NCBI GenBank assembly: GCA_030549775.1
Contig: CM060174.1
Location: 92,706,132-92,770,131 of the forward strand
Source of the DNA: Tamarix chinensis
Lineage: Eukaryota > Streptophyta > Magnoliopsida > Caryophyllales > Tamaricaceae
Reading direction: 5' to 3'
Length of the DNA stretch: 64,000 nt
Shown: in pieces, positions 22,931 through 35,099 of the stretch
Numbering within the stretch: the first letter of the stretch is position 1
How the letters are laid out: each line of letters opens with the position of its first letter
Position numbers and translations under genes: made by a program
Notes under the pieces: generated by a model
What the model was told of the DNA's origin: nothing
The model's input: the letters and a program-made list of their open reading frames with translations, nothing else
Database searches by the model: none

Positions 22931-25276
22931 ACAAAAGAGGAGTTAGTTTAAATAAAAAAAATGAAGAAAGATAAAGGGTAAACTTCCCCCACTTACCTGG
23001 TATTTATCCCCTCCACTACCAAAAGTTTAAAAAAGTACAAAAACTTGAGAGAGAAGCTCAGAAGATGTTACTACTAGTTCAAAAAACAAAGGATAAAAGA
23101 CTAACCAATCTAATAGAAAATGAGAGTTAAGCCCAAACTAATCAAATACCACACCACACCCAAATAGGTGGCGCACTAGCGCGTATGCGATATAGAAAGT
23201 CCTGCCCTATGCCTATACAAAACAACATGATATTGGCAATTCAAACATACCATCAAGTGAGGGGAAATAAAAACCAAACAAAAACTCAACCTCTCACAGT
23301 GTGGAACGGCAAAAGCAAGCACTAGCTCAGCAAAAGCACGATTGTTGTTTCCTTACCTCCAATATTTACCAACTATTGGGTCACCTTCTCATTTTAGAAT
23401 GTCCATGTGATAATTTATTCTTATTAAAGGTATTTGCTGGATAACTTAATTGGATGAGGTGCCTGATGCTAATTTTCTTTGATGGTTTTTAAGTTGAATT
23501 TATTTGTGGATTTCATGGATTTATTTCATTAGTTTTTAGGTATGTGAAATAGATGGCAAGTTAGAATTAGCTCCATTGTCACACATTGTTGCATTCATTT
23601 ATAGGTATATACACTACAAGTCCCAAGCATCTCCCTGTAAGAGGCTGCCAAATTTGTAGCCCTAGAATATTAGCATTTAAGAGATTTTGTGTTTCCCTTA
23701 TGGATTTGGTCTTCTCTATTTGTCATACCAGCTCCATTACTTGCTATTATTGTTGTACTACTTAATACTTTTTCTTAGCTTTGTTGTCTCGGGGATGAGA
23801 ATGTGTGGTGGATCTTTCCTCTAGGATTGATAGCCTATAAATGTCCCTAGTTGCAACTTATTAGTTGGCACATTGCAAACTTAGTGATTCTCATTGTATG
23901 ATGACTTTGAACTATTTTGGCAGTCGTAACCTAGCCCTTATTATCTTCTAATTTAAAGTTTTTGGACTAGGGCCTACTTCTTTCAATCCGTCTTTTTTTT
24001 AAACCTAAGTTAGAGGGATTATACACAAGCAAATAAAGTAAAAACATAATAATAATTATAATAATAATAATAATAAAGGAAATTTTCATTTCTTAGTGTA
24101 ATTGATCTATTGTGTGTTCCTCTTTTCCTTGTTAATATTGTAAATATAACTAGTTAATGTTTGATATATACCTAGTACTTTGGTGAGTTCCATGGCATCT
24201 TCAATGTAGACTTGTAGATGCTGAAAGTTAAAGGTTTCATTTGTAAATCAAATTATTTGCCACTCATTACATTAATTTAGTTTATGGCACCTATTACTTT
24301 TTAAAGAAGTTAAACTATCTATTATTACAAATGAGGTTTGATCTACCCTTCAACAATATCTTCCTTAAGAGGCTTTCTATAAAATTAAAATTATTAATAC
24401 AAACAAAGATCTAAAATAATTATTTAGTGACAAAAAATAAATCATCTATTTTAACTATATTATATAAGATACAAATATTTTTTACCCTCTTATTATCGCC
24501 ATAAAATAAGCACTCGATGGTAATGTTGATTTCAAATTGTCGAAAAGGGACTCCTTTACTGAGTGTGCTTTGACTAGTCATGAATTCAACCATTAGAACT
24601 AATGCTAACATAACTTCCAATTGAGCATTAGCATAATCAGTAACAATTACAAATAATATGAAATAGGGCACAAAGGCTTTCAATTTGTCCAAAACAAATA
24701 CCAAAGGTCCAATAAAATGCATATTTCAAGCACAAAAGCACTAGCTCATTGAAATCAAAACAGAAGCATTTTCTTATGTTGCCTTTAGACTGATATAGCA
24801 GTGGCTTCAAAATAGACTAAAAGGAGTTCTTGGTACCAAATCTTCTCCAAAGAGCAAGCCAAATTGCCATTTGTGGCCCTCACGTTAGTAGTCACTCCAT
24901 CCATGGCCATCATGCCATCGCCTCATTTCTAAGGGATCATTATGTCAAATGAATCAAAGAGGATAAGAAAACATGACCCTACAAATACATAGGCTATTGA
25001 TGGAAATAATTCTATGGCAAAAATGATAGCATGAATGATCATAACGATACTCAAGACATGGAATTATTAAGTATAAGAATAACTTCAAAAGGTCAGAAGA
25101 TTATACCATGTGTGCATAAAAATCAAAATTACTTGGAATAATCCTATCTGAAGAGCACAATCACAATTACAAGCCGACACACAAACCACATGACTGAATA
25201 GGCGAACACGAAAAATTAAAAAATATGAATAGGAAAAAGGTAGCAAGACAAATAAAAAAAATGTACCTAAATTAGG
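22931..25276. other. Gene-free stretch left of GatC
   Basis: No recognisable gene. The 100-codon minus-strand frame at 24420-24722 has no motif I recognise. A (TAA)n-type stretch is at 24045-24077. The right part is the 3' flank of the GatC gene. Confidence 0.5.
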
Positions 25277-28104
25277 TTACTCTTTGTTCAAAACCTTGGG
25301 AACTTTGATGTATGGATCCTCATAGGTAGGAATCGCAGCTATAATGGCTTCCCTGTTCAAGACAAGTAAGCTTCATGAGGTTGTAATAGAACAAGGAAGA
25401 AGAAAGCTGTAATTTATTAAAGATAATCCTCACCTATTCTCAAATGTTTTGGGCAAATCTTCACGAAAATATTCACCTTCAGTATCTGATTAAAATATCA
25501 CAAGTAAAGGGAGAAACATTAAATATATATGTCCATAATATAGCAAAGCATTTAGGGTATGTTATCCTTGTCTTATTTTTGCTAATTAAAAAAATCAATT
25601 TGTTGTTATTGGTTTTTTACAATTTTTATAGGATATTATTTTACTATTGTTAGTACCATAATTAATATCTTATTTATTACTCCTATTACTATTGTTATCA
25701 TTGCTATAATTATTACATTAATTTCATGTTATTTTTATTATTCTCAAAATAAGTACTTAATAGATTTGATCTTATTTTATAAGTCCTAAAAATAAACTAA
25801 GGAGAACATAGCTTTGCCAGTCAGAAATTTACTAAATAAAAAGTGACTTATATTCTTGTTGGGTCAAAATATTTGAGAATTTACCATCCTTGGAAATCTT
25901 TTTTTTTTGGGGGGGCATAGAAGGGTCAGAAAGTAAAACAAATAAATGATTTGCACTTTTCCTCAATCCAACCACTTCAAGTTGATGATGCATGCATACT
26001 TGCATCCTAGGTATGAGAAGAGTTTACAGATATACTCTCAAAGTGATTAATTGATCGTTGTGAATCCGTGCTTAAAGGGGATCTTCTCATTCCAATGAAA
26101 GATGGTGCACAAAAGAGTTATCACATCAGATTACTCCCTTTCAGTTTTGTTTTCAACTGGAATGTTAACTAGGTTAACGAAAAGGAATGTAGCAAACTCT
26201 AGTTCAGCCGGATTATTATATACTAAACTATCAAGTATAGGATAATCTGAAACACAAAAGGACAACATTGCATATTGTGACAGAAGTGCAAAAATGACAA
26301 AATTCCTCATTTTAACATTACATAGGCCTCCTATCACTTTTCAGCAATCATTTGTGTTTCTAATGAGTTTATATATACCTGCACGAATGGCAGGCTCAAT
26401 GCTCTCTAGATCAACAGCTTGAAGTTGACCAAACCTATTAAAAGATACCAAAACATACTATCAAAACATAATAATCTGCCTGAACCAGCATCATTACGCA
26501 TCCATGGAATGAGGGAAATACAGCAGTCGCAAAGGTTCAGCTTAGGATTTTGAGCCTGTTGAAGCTAAGCAAGGAGGTAGAAGTCAAGCAAAAGATAAAT
26601 ATGAAGCAAATATTTATTTTGGAGGGGGAAGGGATGAGCTGTAGGGAGGAACCTTGCATCATCATTTAGCACTAAGGGCAGGTTATCCTCATCTTATTTT
26701 CAGATTGGATCAGATTAGAACAAAACAGCTAAACTTTAATAATAATAAAAGTAACATAAAATTAATGACAATAATTATAATAATGATTGAAATTACAGTA
26801 GTTTAAAAAATATTAATTATGATAACAATAATAATAATTATAATAACATACTAACCAGATCAGCTCATCCAACATTAGATAGAGAGAGCAAGCCCTAATA
26901 CCAATAGCTTCAGAAATTCAGCTATGACATAAACCCTTATTACATGATATTTTATAGCAATACATCCAATATCCCTTCCTTTTTAGTCCAATAATACAAC
27001 TGAAGCCTAGTGTCTTTGTTATTTATACGTTCATGCTCAGCACTTCAATATGAAATACACCATTATAACCTATTCTTCTGTAGCAATATCTGATATAGTC
27101 TTCCGAATTTTAGCAACATAATTGACTTGCCCTACCATTCTCTTTCCGTGCAAAAAGGCATATTTCTATCATTCAACTTTCTTCAAATATAAAGCTACTT
27201 TACAAGTATGAATATACACTATTCCAGAAGCAATACCAAATAACAACATTCCCAATACTTACAGCATCTTCCTCTGCACGGAGCTATAAATCCAGCTGCA
27301 GACTTTTTTATTGCAAATCAGCTCAATGTCTCCTAATTTTAATTAAAATTAAAAATTCAGAGAATATATTGCCTACATTGGTGTATGATTTTGCAGAAGC
27401 ATACTCTGAAACTTTAAAACAAATGTCTTCCTTTTAAGGCTCACCAAGACAAAATGATGACATGATATGCTACATACAGATACAAATTTTGTTTTAACAT
27501 CAAGTCTTGTTGATGATGAAGCTTTTAAAGCGTAATGAATAGTTTGCTCGATAAAGGGAGTATAACAAGTTATGAGAATCATATTCCCCGGTCCACCCCT
27601 AGCTCCCCATCACCTTTTCATATGCGTTTCTATGTCAGTCATGACTTCGGTCAAAATGAAGTGAAAATGGGTCACAAATAATATCCAACGAGTTACAGAA
27701 CACCGGAGCGGCGGAGCCAACAACACATAAATGAAATTATTTAGAGAGAAATACGAATTACCACTCTACAACCCTCTCGACTTTGGGACCAAACTCCTCA
27801 ATCTGAACCCAGAAATAAACAAACAAATAAATAAAAATACTGAGAAATCAAAAGAATTGGTTAAAATAAACCTAGTGAAATCGAAAGGTTTTACCTCCTG
27901 AGGAGTGAGAGAGATACGAGCTGTTTCAGCCAATCGAGCAACATCAGGTGGATCAAGCGAAGATGATGATTTAATGGAGAAATTTCGTTTCCCTTTATTT
28001 CTTTCAAGAAATGACGGCACCGTAGAGAATCTGACGATTCTGTTATTGTTGCCGGCCAATGACGCGGCTCCTCCTCTAATCAGAATTAGAGCTCTGCTCG
28101 CCAT
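25277..28104 (-). CDS. GATC: Glutamyl-tRNA(Gln) amidotransferase subunit C, organellar (5 exons)
   Basis: Exons on the minus strand: 27895-28104, 27762-27802, 26379-26434, 25434-25485 and 25277-25352. All junctions are GT-AG and phases join without a shift, giving 144 residues, close to plant GatC size. Residues 1-45 are basic and Ser-rich with few acidic residues, fitting a plastid/mitochondrial transit peptide. The GatC domain runs from about residue 51. It holds [12 protein letters not shown] (exon 1), the short second exon ending in a split Trp codon, [16 protein letters not shown] (exon 3), [13 protein letters not shown] (exons 4-5) and a final VPKVLNKE. Family role: GatC bridges and stabilises GatA and GatB, which convert Glu-tRNA(Gln) to Gln-tRNA(Gln) in organelles. 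Intron 2 is the longest (1327 bp). The start is the first ATG and gives the targeting sequence. The gene looks intact. Confidence 0.93.
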
Positions 28105-28780
28105 TTTTTGCTGTTCTGTTGCTCCTTCAGGCTAGGCTCTAATTGGTGATGGCTCTTCTGAAGTTCTAGGCCGCGTGCTATCGGCAATCAATTATACAAA
28201 TACTTTCTGATTATTATTTTTTTATATTATGATTAATTTATTTTAAATTTAATTTTATATTCTACGTTCAACAACTTTAAATTTATAAAACACAATTACT
28301 TTAAACAATCACATCATCAATCATTTACGCTTTATATTATTTAATTTTTAATTTATATCAATCAATATATAACAATTAATAATTTTATATAATCAATTTT
28401 AGTTAAATATACTTTTATAAATTATGTCAAAATTTAAATTTGGATTTTTTTGACGTATAATTTTTAATATTGTTAAAAAAATATTTATGATTTGAATAAT
28501 TTTTAAAATAACCTATTATAGTTTATTTTATGTTTTCTACTACAATATTAATAATTAATAAAAATATATAAAATTAATAAAAACTATTATATAAATATTA
28601 CAATGAAAATACAAATACAATAACATTATAAAAATATAAATGAATACAAAGCACGTAAATATGATAACATAGAGAATTAATACGATGATAAACTAATTAC
28701 CGTATTCAAATTATCATATTTTTTCTTTGACTTAAGTTGGTGGGTCGAACCACGATCGGTAACTTAAGTAGCTCTTTAAA
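28105..28780. other. GatC 5' flank, AT-rich
   Basis: The first 90 bp or so upstream of the GatC ATG are moderately GC-rich and presumably hold the 5' UTR and core promoter. No clear TATA box is seen. From about 28200 the DNA becomes very AT-rich and featureless up to the PIF/Harbinger relic. Confidence 0.45.
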
Positions 28781-28859
28781 GGTATAAATCTATACCTGCT
28801 ATCGAACCATGATTAATCGTAGGAAGTGACACATTATTATTATTGTGGTCGAAAATATT

Positions 28860-29042
28860 TAGAAAAAAATTATCTAAATATGTATATATTTCATCATCAA
28901 CAATCATGTTATGTAATATAATGCACACATACATTATCTACTTCATTGTCTCCATGTCCTAAACGCATGATGGATCACGAAAAATTGCAAAAGGTCCTTG
29001 TTGCACTTCAGATGAACATTCAACATATTTTCCAGCAGATTT
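28860..29042 (-). pseudogene. PIF/Harbinger transposase C-terminus, broken
   Basis: One minus-strand frame reads SEVQQGPFAIFRDPSC, a stop, DMETMK, a stop, then IMYVCIILHNMIVDDE. The CIILHNMIVxDE block with an AIxRxP segment before it is characteristic of the C-terminus of plant DDE_Tnp_4 (PIF/Harbinger) transposases. Only this end is recognisable and it has internal stops. The ORF1 partner lies to the right at 29560-30440 on the same strand. Confidence 0.75.
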
Positions 29043-29049
29043 CTAAAGT

Positions 29050-29260
29050 TCTATATATAACTTTCTCTTTTGTCCTTGAGGAAGCGGTATGATTTTGACA
29101 AATATTGGTCAGTATCGTCTCCAAATCTTATGGTCCAACTCTGATTGAGCAATGTCGACGAAGATGTCTTACAATTGGTTGAAAGTTTGATGGATGATGT
29201 CTTTAAACTCAAACAAGAAATGAGTGAATTGAAGAAAATTACGACGTGAGGAATTAGGAT
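29050..29260 (+). other. Short coiled-coil-like frame between Harbinger parts
   Basis: On the plus strand, about 29150-29250 reads VDEDVLQLVESLMDDVFKLKQEM in register, a heptad-like acidic/hydrophobic pattern. It lacks a start and is flanked by stops. It may be chance or a leftover of an element-encoded protein. Confidence 0.25.
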
Positions 29261-29559
29261 GGGTATCATTGTAAAATTTTTTATTTATTTATCATCATTT
29301 TAACAAAAATGTAATAGGTGTTATGAGTTGTTGTTTTAATAATTAGAGTCACTTTAATAAAATTGCACCAACAGTGCTTGGTACATTCAGTTGATTTATC
29401 ACAAAATGAAGCATTCATAGATAATGATAAATATTATAACAACTAATACTTTCAAATAATACAAAAATTATGGTAAACAACACAATAGAATTACGAAAAC
29501 ATAAATTACACATCTATCAAAACAATACATTAAAATAGTAGAATTAAGGATTTTCTATC

Positions 29560-30440
29560 ATCCTTCTCATAGCTACTGCATATAAGATCTGGTGACCTAC
29601 TTTGTCTTGATCAAGCATATTAGACGTGTCATGACAAATAATAACCATGTCTAATTCTTTTTTCTTCAATCATCGTTGTTCAATCCTGTATTGTTTTTAT
29701 TCAACCCTATCATTCTCCTTATCAACCGTTATTTTCTTTAATATTGTATTTCGTTGTCTAGTAATTTTCAATAGCCCATCGATATTTGAACCTCCGTCTC
29801 TAGATTAGTTACTTTCTTTTGCCTTTCTCCTCGATTTTCTACTTATTGCTTTTTGCCCCATAAGTCGCTCCAACAAAAATTCAATCTCCAAAGTATCAGG
29901 GATAGGTACATCAACGTCTATACCTAAATTTGAAACCTTTGTTCGATTTAAAGTAGAAGATTGCCCTCTACCCTCACTCATTACCATCCATTTTGGATAG
30001 TTCTTTACAATTTTTCATACATGTTCACTGCTTAATGGGCTATTATAATCCGTTCTATATTTTTTATGTGCATCCTTAACCACATCCATGTCTTTGATGT
30101 CACTTTGATTACATTGACAAATATGACTATAATAATTAATAAATCGATTGACATTTTTATCATTAGAAAATCGATTCATCACGGTCATAGTTCTTTTCGA
30201 TCATTTGTCATGATATTATTCAAAGTATGCCATAATTTTTTTCATAAATCATTACATTTCTGTCTGTTTCTCTAAATTAAATTATCTGAAAAATGTATCA
30301 ATCCACTAAAAATAATTTATTCTTCTTTATCCGTCCATTTATCATAGTATTGACTTTTAATCTTGTTGGGATATTCAACCAGAGTGCCATCATAAAATGA
30401 TTTTGGGTGGAAAATTATGAAAATTCAGATTCACCAATAG
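29560..30440 (-). pseudogene. Myb/SANT-like ORF1 of a PIF/Harbinger element, broken
   Basis: Minus-strand pieces in several frames give a trihelix/Myb-like start (DKWTDKEE, then NRQKCNDL, near 30250-30350). They continue as FINYYSHICQCNQSDIKDMDVVKDAHKKY (quoted in part; near 30060-30160) and KIVKNYPKWM. The last open piece, 29805-29987, ends in GQKAISRKSRRKAKES. Known: proteins of this layout, with a C-terminal GxKxAKxK segment, are the accessory ORF1 of PIF/Harbinger transposons and also occur as host trihelix-like genes. The nearby transposase end favours the transposon reading. Confidence 0.65.
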
Positions 30441-30444
30441 ATGC

Positions 30445-31918
30445 AACTAATGGATAATTTAAATCATGTTATAGAGAATTTTGAATATTTAATAAATTCT
30501 GATCAAATGGAATGTTGTATTTGGAGGTTGAAAGAATTGGAAATTGACCTATTTTTTATAATATTTCATAATTTAAAAATTAAAATTTCGTGGATATTTG
30601 GAGAATTTGTATTCGAAGAATTTTGGATATTTTAGTTTAGAAGCTCTCTCGAATTTGAATTATTTGGATTATCCAAAAGATTTAAAAAATTAAATTGGGT
30701 ATGATCCATTTTTACAAAATGAAAATATTGATGAGAAATGTAGAAGATAAGTATATTCAGGGACAATATAATAATATTATGTTAAGGAGGCAGAAAAAAT
30801 AAAATGAAAATTATTAGACAAAATATGATATATTTATAGACATTTTTTATTATTGTTATTAATAACTATTATTTTAAAAAAATCTTTTTATATACTCTAA
30901 TATTAAAAATCAGATTAAAATTATATCGAAAAGTAAAAAAAAATGTATCGGTTCGTGTGCATGGCCAAAAGTTTCCGCCATCGAACGCGTGAGGCACCTC
31001 GTTTTTAATACTGTAAGACTCCAAAATTTTAAAGGACACCTCAAATTTAAACAGATTTTACATTCTTTAGAACCCTAACTCTAAATTTAAATACCTTAAA
31101 TTTAAAATTAAAAGCCTTTTTTTCCTTACTATTGTCGGCTCATTTGGTGCGTGATAATGAGATTTGAAAATTAAATAATGGTAATAAAAATGAAAATTGA
31201 AGAATGGAAATTAATTTATCTAATATAATTTTCATGTTTGATATGCATTAGGAATAACTTGGGAATAAAAATATCATATGTTTGGTATAATAAAATAAGA
31301 TTGGGAATAAAATAATTAATTTACTAAAATATCCTTTTTTATGTAGAGTAAAAGTTTTTAAGATTTATTTTAAAAATTATTTTAGTTTTTTTAATTTTTA
31401 TATATAATTCACTATAATTCCCCAATGCCACTTATTCTCATTCGCATTCTTCTTCTAATTTCCATTCCCTTTAAACAAACAAATAATATTTTAAATCTCA
31501 TTATTTATTCTTATTTCCACTTCTCTATTCCTGCTAAATAAACATCTACATGACTCATCCTCCTTTGCCCCAGTCGGTAAGGAAAAAAACACTGGATGGA
31601 TGGTGAAGCGAAAAACTGCACAAATACAAATAGATTGAACTTTAAATTTAGCTAGAAAAGTGATAGCTGTTAAAAGAAATAGGGGAAAAGGATGATGATA
31701 ACAGTAATAATAACACTTTGACATAATTTAAGAAAAGAAGAGAAAGAAGAAAAAAACAACTTAATTGAGAGAAGTATAAGAAAAACAAAATGACTAAAGC
31801 TTACCTCCTGATGCTAGAATTCAAATTGAAGTAAAGTTTGGGGTACGATCAACCCAATCTAATGATCCGTCGTTGGCAAGTGAGGGTAGTTGCAGATGAT
31901 GATGAGGCGAAGTGAACG
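30445..31918. other. Gene-free AT-rich stretch
   Basis: No gene seen. Around 31140-31460 an AT-rich segment starts near CATTTGGTGCGTGATAATG. It carries GGGAATAAAAAT-type motifs on one side and their approximate complements (ATTCCCCAATGC, TTCCATTCCC) on the other, so a decayed MITE is possible. A related fragment occurs at about 44440-44560. Confidence 0.4.
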
Positions 31919-31923
31919 GTCTA

Positions 31924-32824
31924 TGTAAGATAGTATAATGCCTTGGTATTCTCATTAATCAGTAAAGTTTTGGGTTTGGCAAATGATGGGAGAGGATTAA
32001 TATGTTGAATAATGGACATAAAAGTCTTATAGGACTCTTTTAAACCACCAATCATCCAGAGAACCATATGATCATCACTAACTTCTACACCCACATTATC
32101 CATTTAGTCAGCCAAAACCTTGAGGTATTGACAATAAGCAGACACACTCGGGAAGTCTTTAATCTTGGCATTGGTGAACTCGTTTTCAAGGTGGACGGCT
32201 CGAGCTGTCTTATTATCATGCAATAAGTTAGCCAATTTGTTCCAAGTGTATTTCGCCTCATCATCTTGATTAATGATTGTGTTAAGGATATCGATTGAGA
32301 TCGTGCTATAAATCCATTAAGTAACGATAGCATCGATCTGCCTCCATTGAGCTCTGTCTTCCTCGATTTTGGTGGTAGAGGATCCCGCTGTGGTGGCGTC
32401 ATTTGGTGGGATGATATGATCATAGACCAACTTAGCACGGGCATGGAGCTTGAAGAGGGTTGCCCAATTATTGTAATTCCCACTATCAATGTCAAGGATG
32501 ATGGGGATATCCATCTTAATATTGGTAACAATTGTGGCAGGGTGGATTAGTTTGAGGTAGCCATCAAAAAGGAGAAGAAGATGGGTTGTAGGAGAGGAAA
32601 GAAGAAGCAATAATATGAACCCTAGCTCTGGTATCATGTAAGATAGTATAATGCCTTGGTATTCTCATTAATCAGTAAAGATTATATACAATAGTACAAG
32701 CTTAAGGTAAGGCTACAAGTTAGGCAGATATGGTGGAAGAGCTTTGATTGCTAACAAACTATCCTAAAGTAGGAGTTTTACATTGAGAATATTTATACAA
32801 GAATATTTTACATATATTCTATCA
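31924..32824 (-). mobile_element. Internally deleted Ty1/Copia element, 901 bp, with perfect TSD
   Basis: Seen: GTCTA stands directly outside both ends (31919-31923 and 32825-32829). On the minus strand the element has a 188-bp 5' LTR (32824 to 32637, TGATAG...CTTACA), a site resembling the initiator-Met tRNA primer-binding site (TGATACCAGAGC, 10 of 12 positions), a gag region, then only the last 44 bp of the 3' LTR (31967-31924). The two LTR ends are nearly identical over those 44 bp. Protease, integrase and RT are absent. Known: a 5-bp duplication and TG...CA LTRs are typical of Copia integration. Confidence 0.85.
31968..32628 (-). pseudogene. Copia gag (UBN2-type), frameshifted
   Basis: Three overlapping minus-strand frames carry gag landmarks in order: DSGNYNNWATLFKLHARAKL with a DHIIPP segment (near 32395-32500), RAQWRQIDAIV (near 32320-32350), then in other frames FTNAKIKDFPSV-type and DNVGVEVSDDHMVLWMIGGL with LPSFAKPKTLLI (31960-32103). 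This is the gag polypeptide of Copia elements. At least two frame changes break it. The last frame runs straight into the 44-bp 3' LTR remnant. Confidence 0.75.
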
Positions 32825-32829
32825 GTCTA

Positions 32830-35090
32830 GAAGTGGCAGGAAAGGAAGAGAGGGGCAAGAGAGGGAGAGGGAGAGAGAAGGATCGAAAATTTGGAATGGA
32901 AGTAGAAGGATACAGGTAGAATGGGAAGACAGGGAGAGAAAGACTGAAAAGAAAAATTAAAAAGCGCGAGGAATTTATAGTAAAATCCCATTAAACGCAA
33001 ACTTACAGATTTGGGAAATCGTAGGTGAAGAAGACTTTGACACCAGACACACGTATCGTCGAAACAAATTGAAATCGACAAAACTAGTAGTAGAAATTCT
33101 TGATGAATAGTTGTCAATATAATCATTAACCTCGCTTCATCAAAAAACTATTTAAAAATATTTAATTAGCTTAGTAGAGATTAAAATTTTATCTTCTCCA
33201 TCTTTAATTATTCTATTTTAGTTAACTCTTTTTTTAAAAAAAAATTAATTAGAGTGAAGGTTAGAATTTAACTAATATAATTTTTATTTACACTGATTCG
33301 CCCAAATTTAAATACAGTTAAAGTATTTTTTGTACAAATAAGGTTAATATTATCCAAAATTTATTTTTAAACATTTACCATAATTTACCTCTATTCTCAT
33401 AGTCTAAATAATTTTTTAATATTTATCATCACCCTAATTTATCTTAATTCAAACGAACCCCAATTTCATGAGTAATATAGTACCACCTTCTATTCGAGAA
33501 TAAATATCCTCCTCTTACTCATCCACAAATAGCTTATTCGATGCAAATCAATATCCAAGTAATGGCATTCATGAAACTCCAACTATCTTTGTCAACTCAT
33601 TTCATCATCGATGTGGTTTTATCCCCTTATTACGCTAGCACCTCTATAGATTAAGTTTCTTTAGTATTTTCATTAAATGAACAAAAAATACCACAACTTG
33701 AAGCATCATTGGCCACTGCACCTCAACATCAAGTAGTACCATACAACATGAATATTATGCCCTGTCTAATAATGAAACTCCTGCATAGTACTACTGTCAC
33801 TAAAAAATTATTGTTAAGGGTTTCGTGTATGGACCCTTTTTATATTATTATAAAATAAAAAATGCCATGATTCATTTAGTGATCTACAATCCATTCAAAA
33901 ATCAACATCATATACTCCCTTCAATTCATCTCTCTATTACTAAAAGGTATTATTATAGTTTCTTGTTCCAGGCTTCATTTTTGTCCCAACCACAACCACT
34001 TTATCTTCACCATCACATGATCATCATGTGAATACCAGCACCACTACCACTAGTAGTAGTAGCTTCTTATGCATTCATTACAAAGTGATATGAATATTCA
34101 TTATGTGTAAGGGGATTGTTTTGATATATTCATATTATGTTCTCAAGCTTATGGTTGGAAAAAACATAGAGCCTCGTTCCCTAATGGCTTGTTTGTCTCT
34201 CTATTTCAACCCACTTGTATCATCGAATATCAACAAAAATTTCATTGGATATGCAAACACATACCAAGTTCACAAACTCTTATTGTTTATGATTTCCTTT
34301 GTGATCCTAAAAAGATAAGCTAATTAATTGCTATACCAAAATTAGGAGAAGACGATGATCATGGGGATATAATGAAAGGCAAAGATTATGCTCATGGAAA
34401 TATGAAATTCTCACCGATGTATAGTTTTAGTGTATGCAACGATTGACTGACAACCTTGATTTTTGTTGGTTATGTGGTGTGGGATCACAAGGAGAAAAAT
34501 GTTGATCATATCATTGTTATTTGGGAGCTCCGATAGTTTGAAGAATCCAGTAGTGAACAAAGTAGAATATACTTAATAACTAAATAAGGTATCATTTTCC
34601 TAATTTGCTAAAGACAAGTGGACTCATTGAGTTAATTTAAACAATCATAAAAAAAGTGGCTTATTATGAATTAATTTGCTTGACATTATTCTTCTTTATT
34701 ATGAATTTATTACAACAACTGATAGCATCTAATCACTTGTAATTATTACTAATAACATATTATCAAATTATAGGAGTACAACTCAAGCACGAAGATTATG
34801 TGTGGTAAATACTTAATTCAAGGTTAATACAAACCAACATATTTAATTACAATGTTAAAAAATTTATGAAAATTGATGTCTCCACAAGGATATACTGGAC
34901 TGACCCCATACACTCATACCCAACCCAAGCTGGCACTAAAACCAACAACAACCTAAAAGTGATAGTATTAATACAACTTCCTCTCGTTGAATAATTAAAA
35001 AACCTCACAAGAGGTAGGTGATCCCATTGTACATAATCTAATAACAACAAAAATTAAGCATGAGACAGATGATTGTGTGTGATAACAACA
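32830..35090. other. Gene-free stretch
   Basis: A purine-rich stretch at about 32832-32950 gives a spurious minus-strand frame. The rest up to 35.1 kb contains short frames without recognisable motifs, and no splicing pattern I can support. Confidence 0.45.
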
Positions 35091-35099
35091 ATTAAGAGT

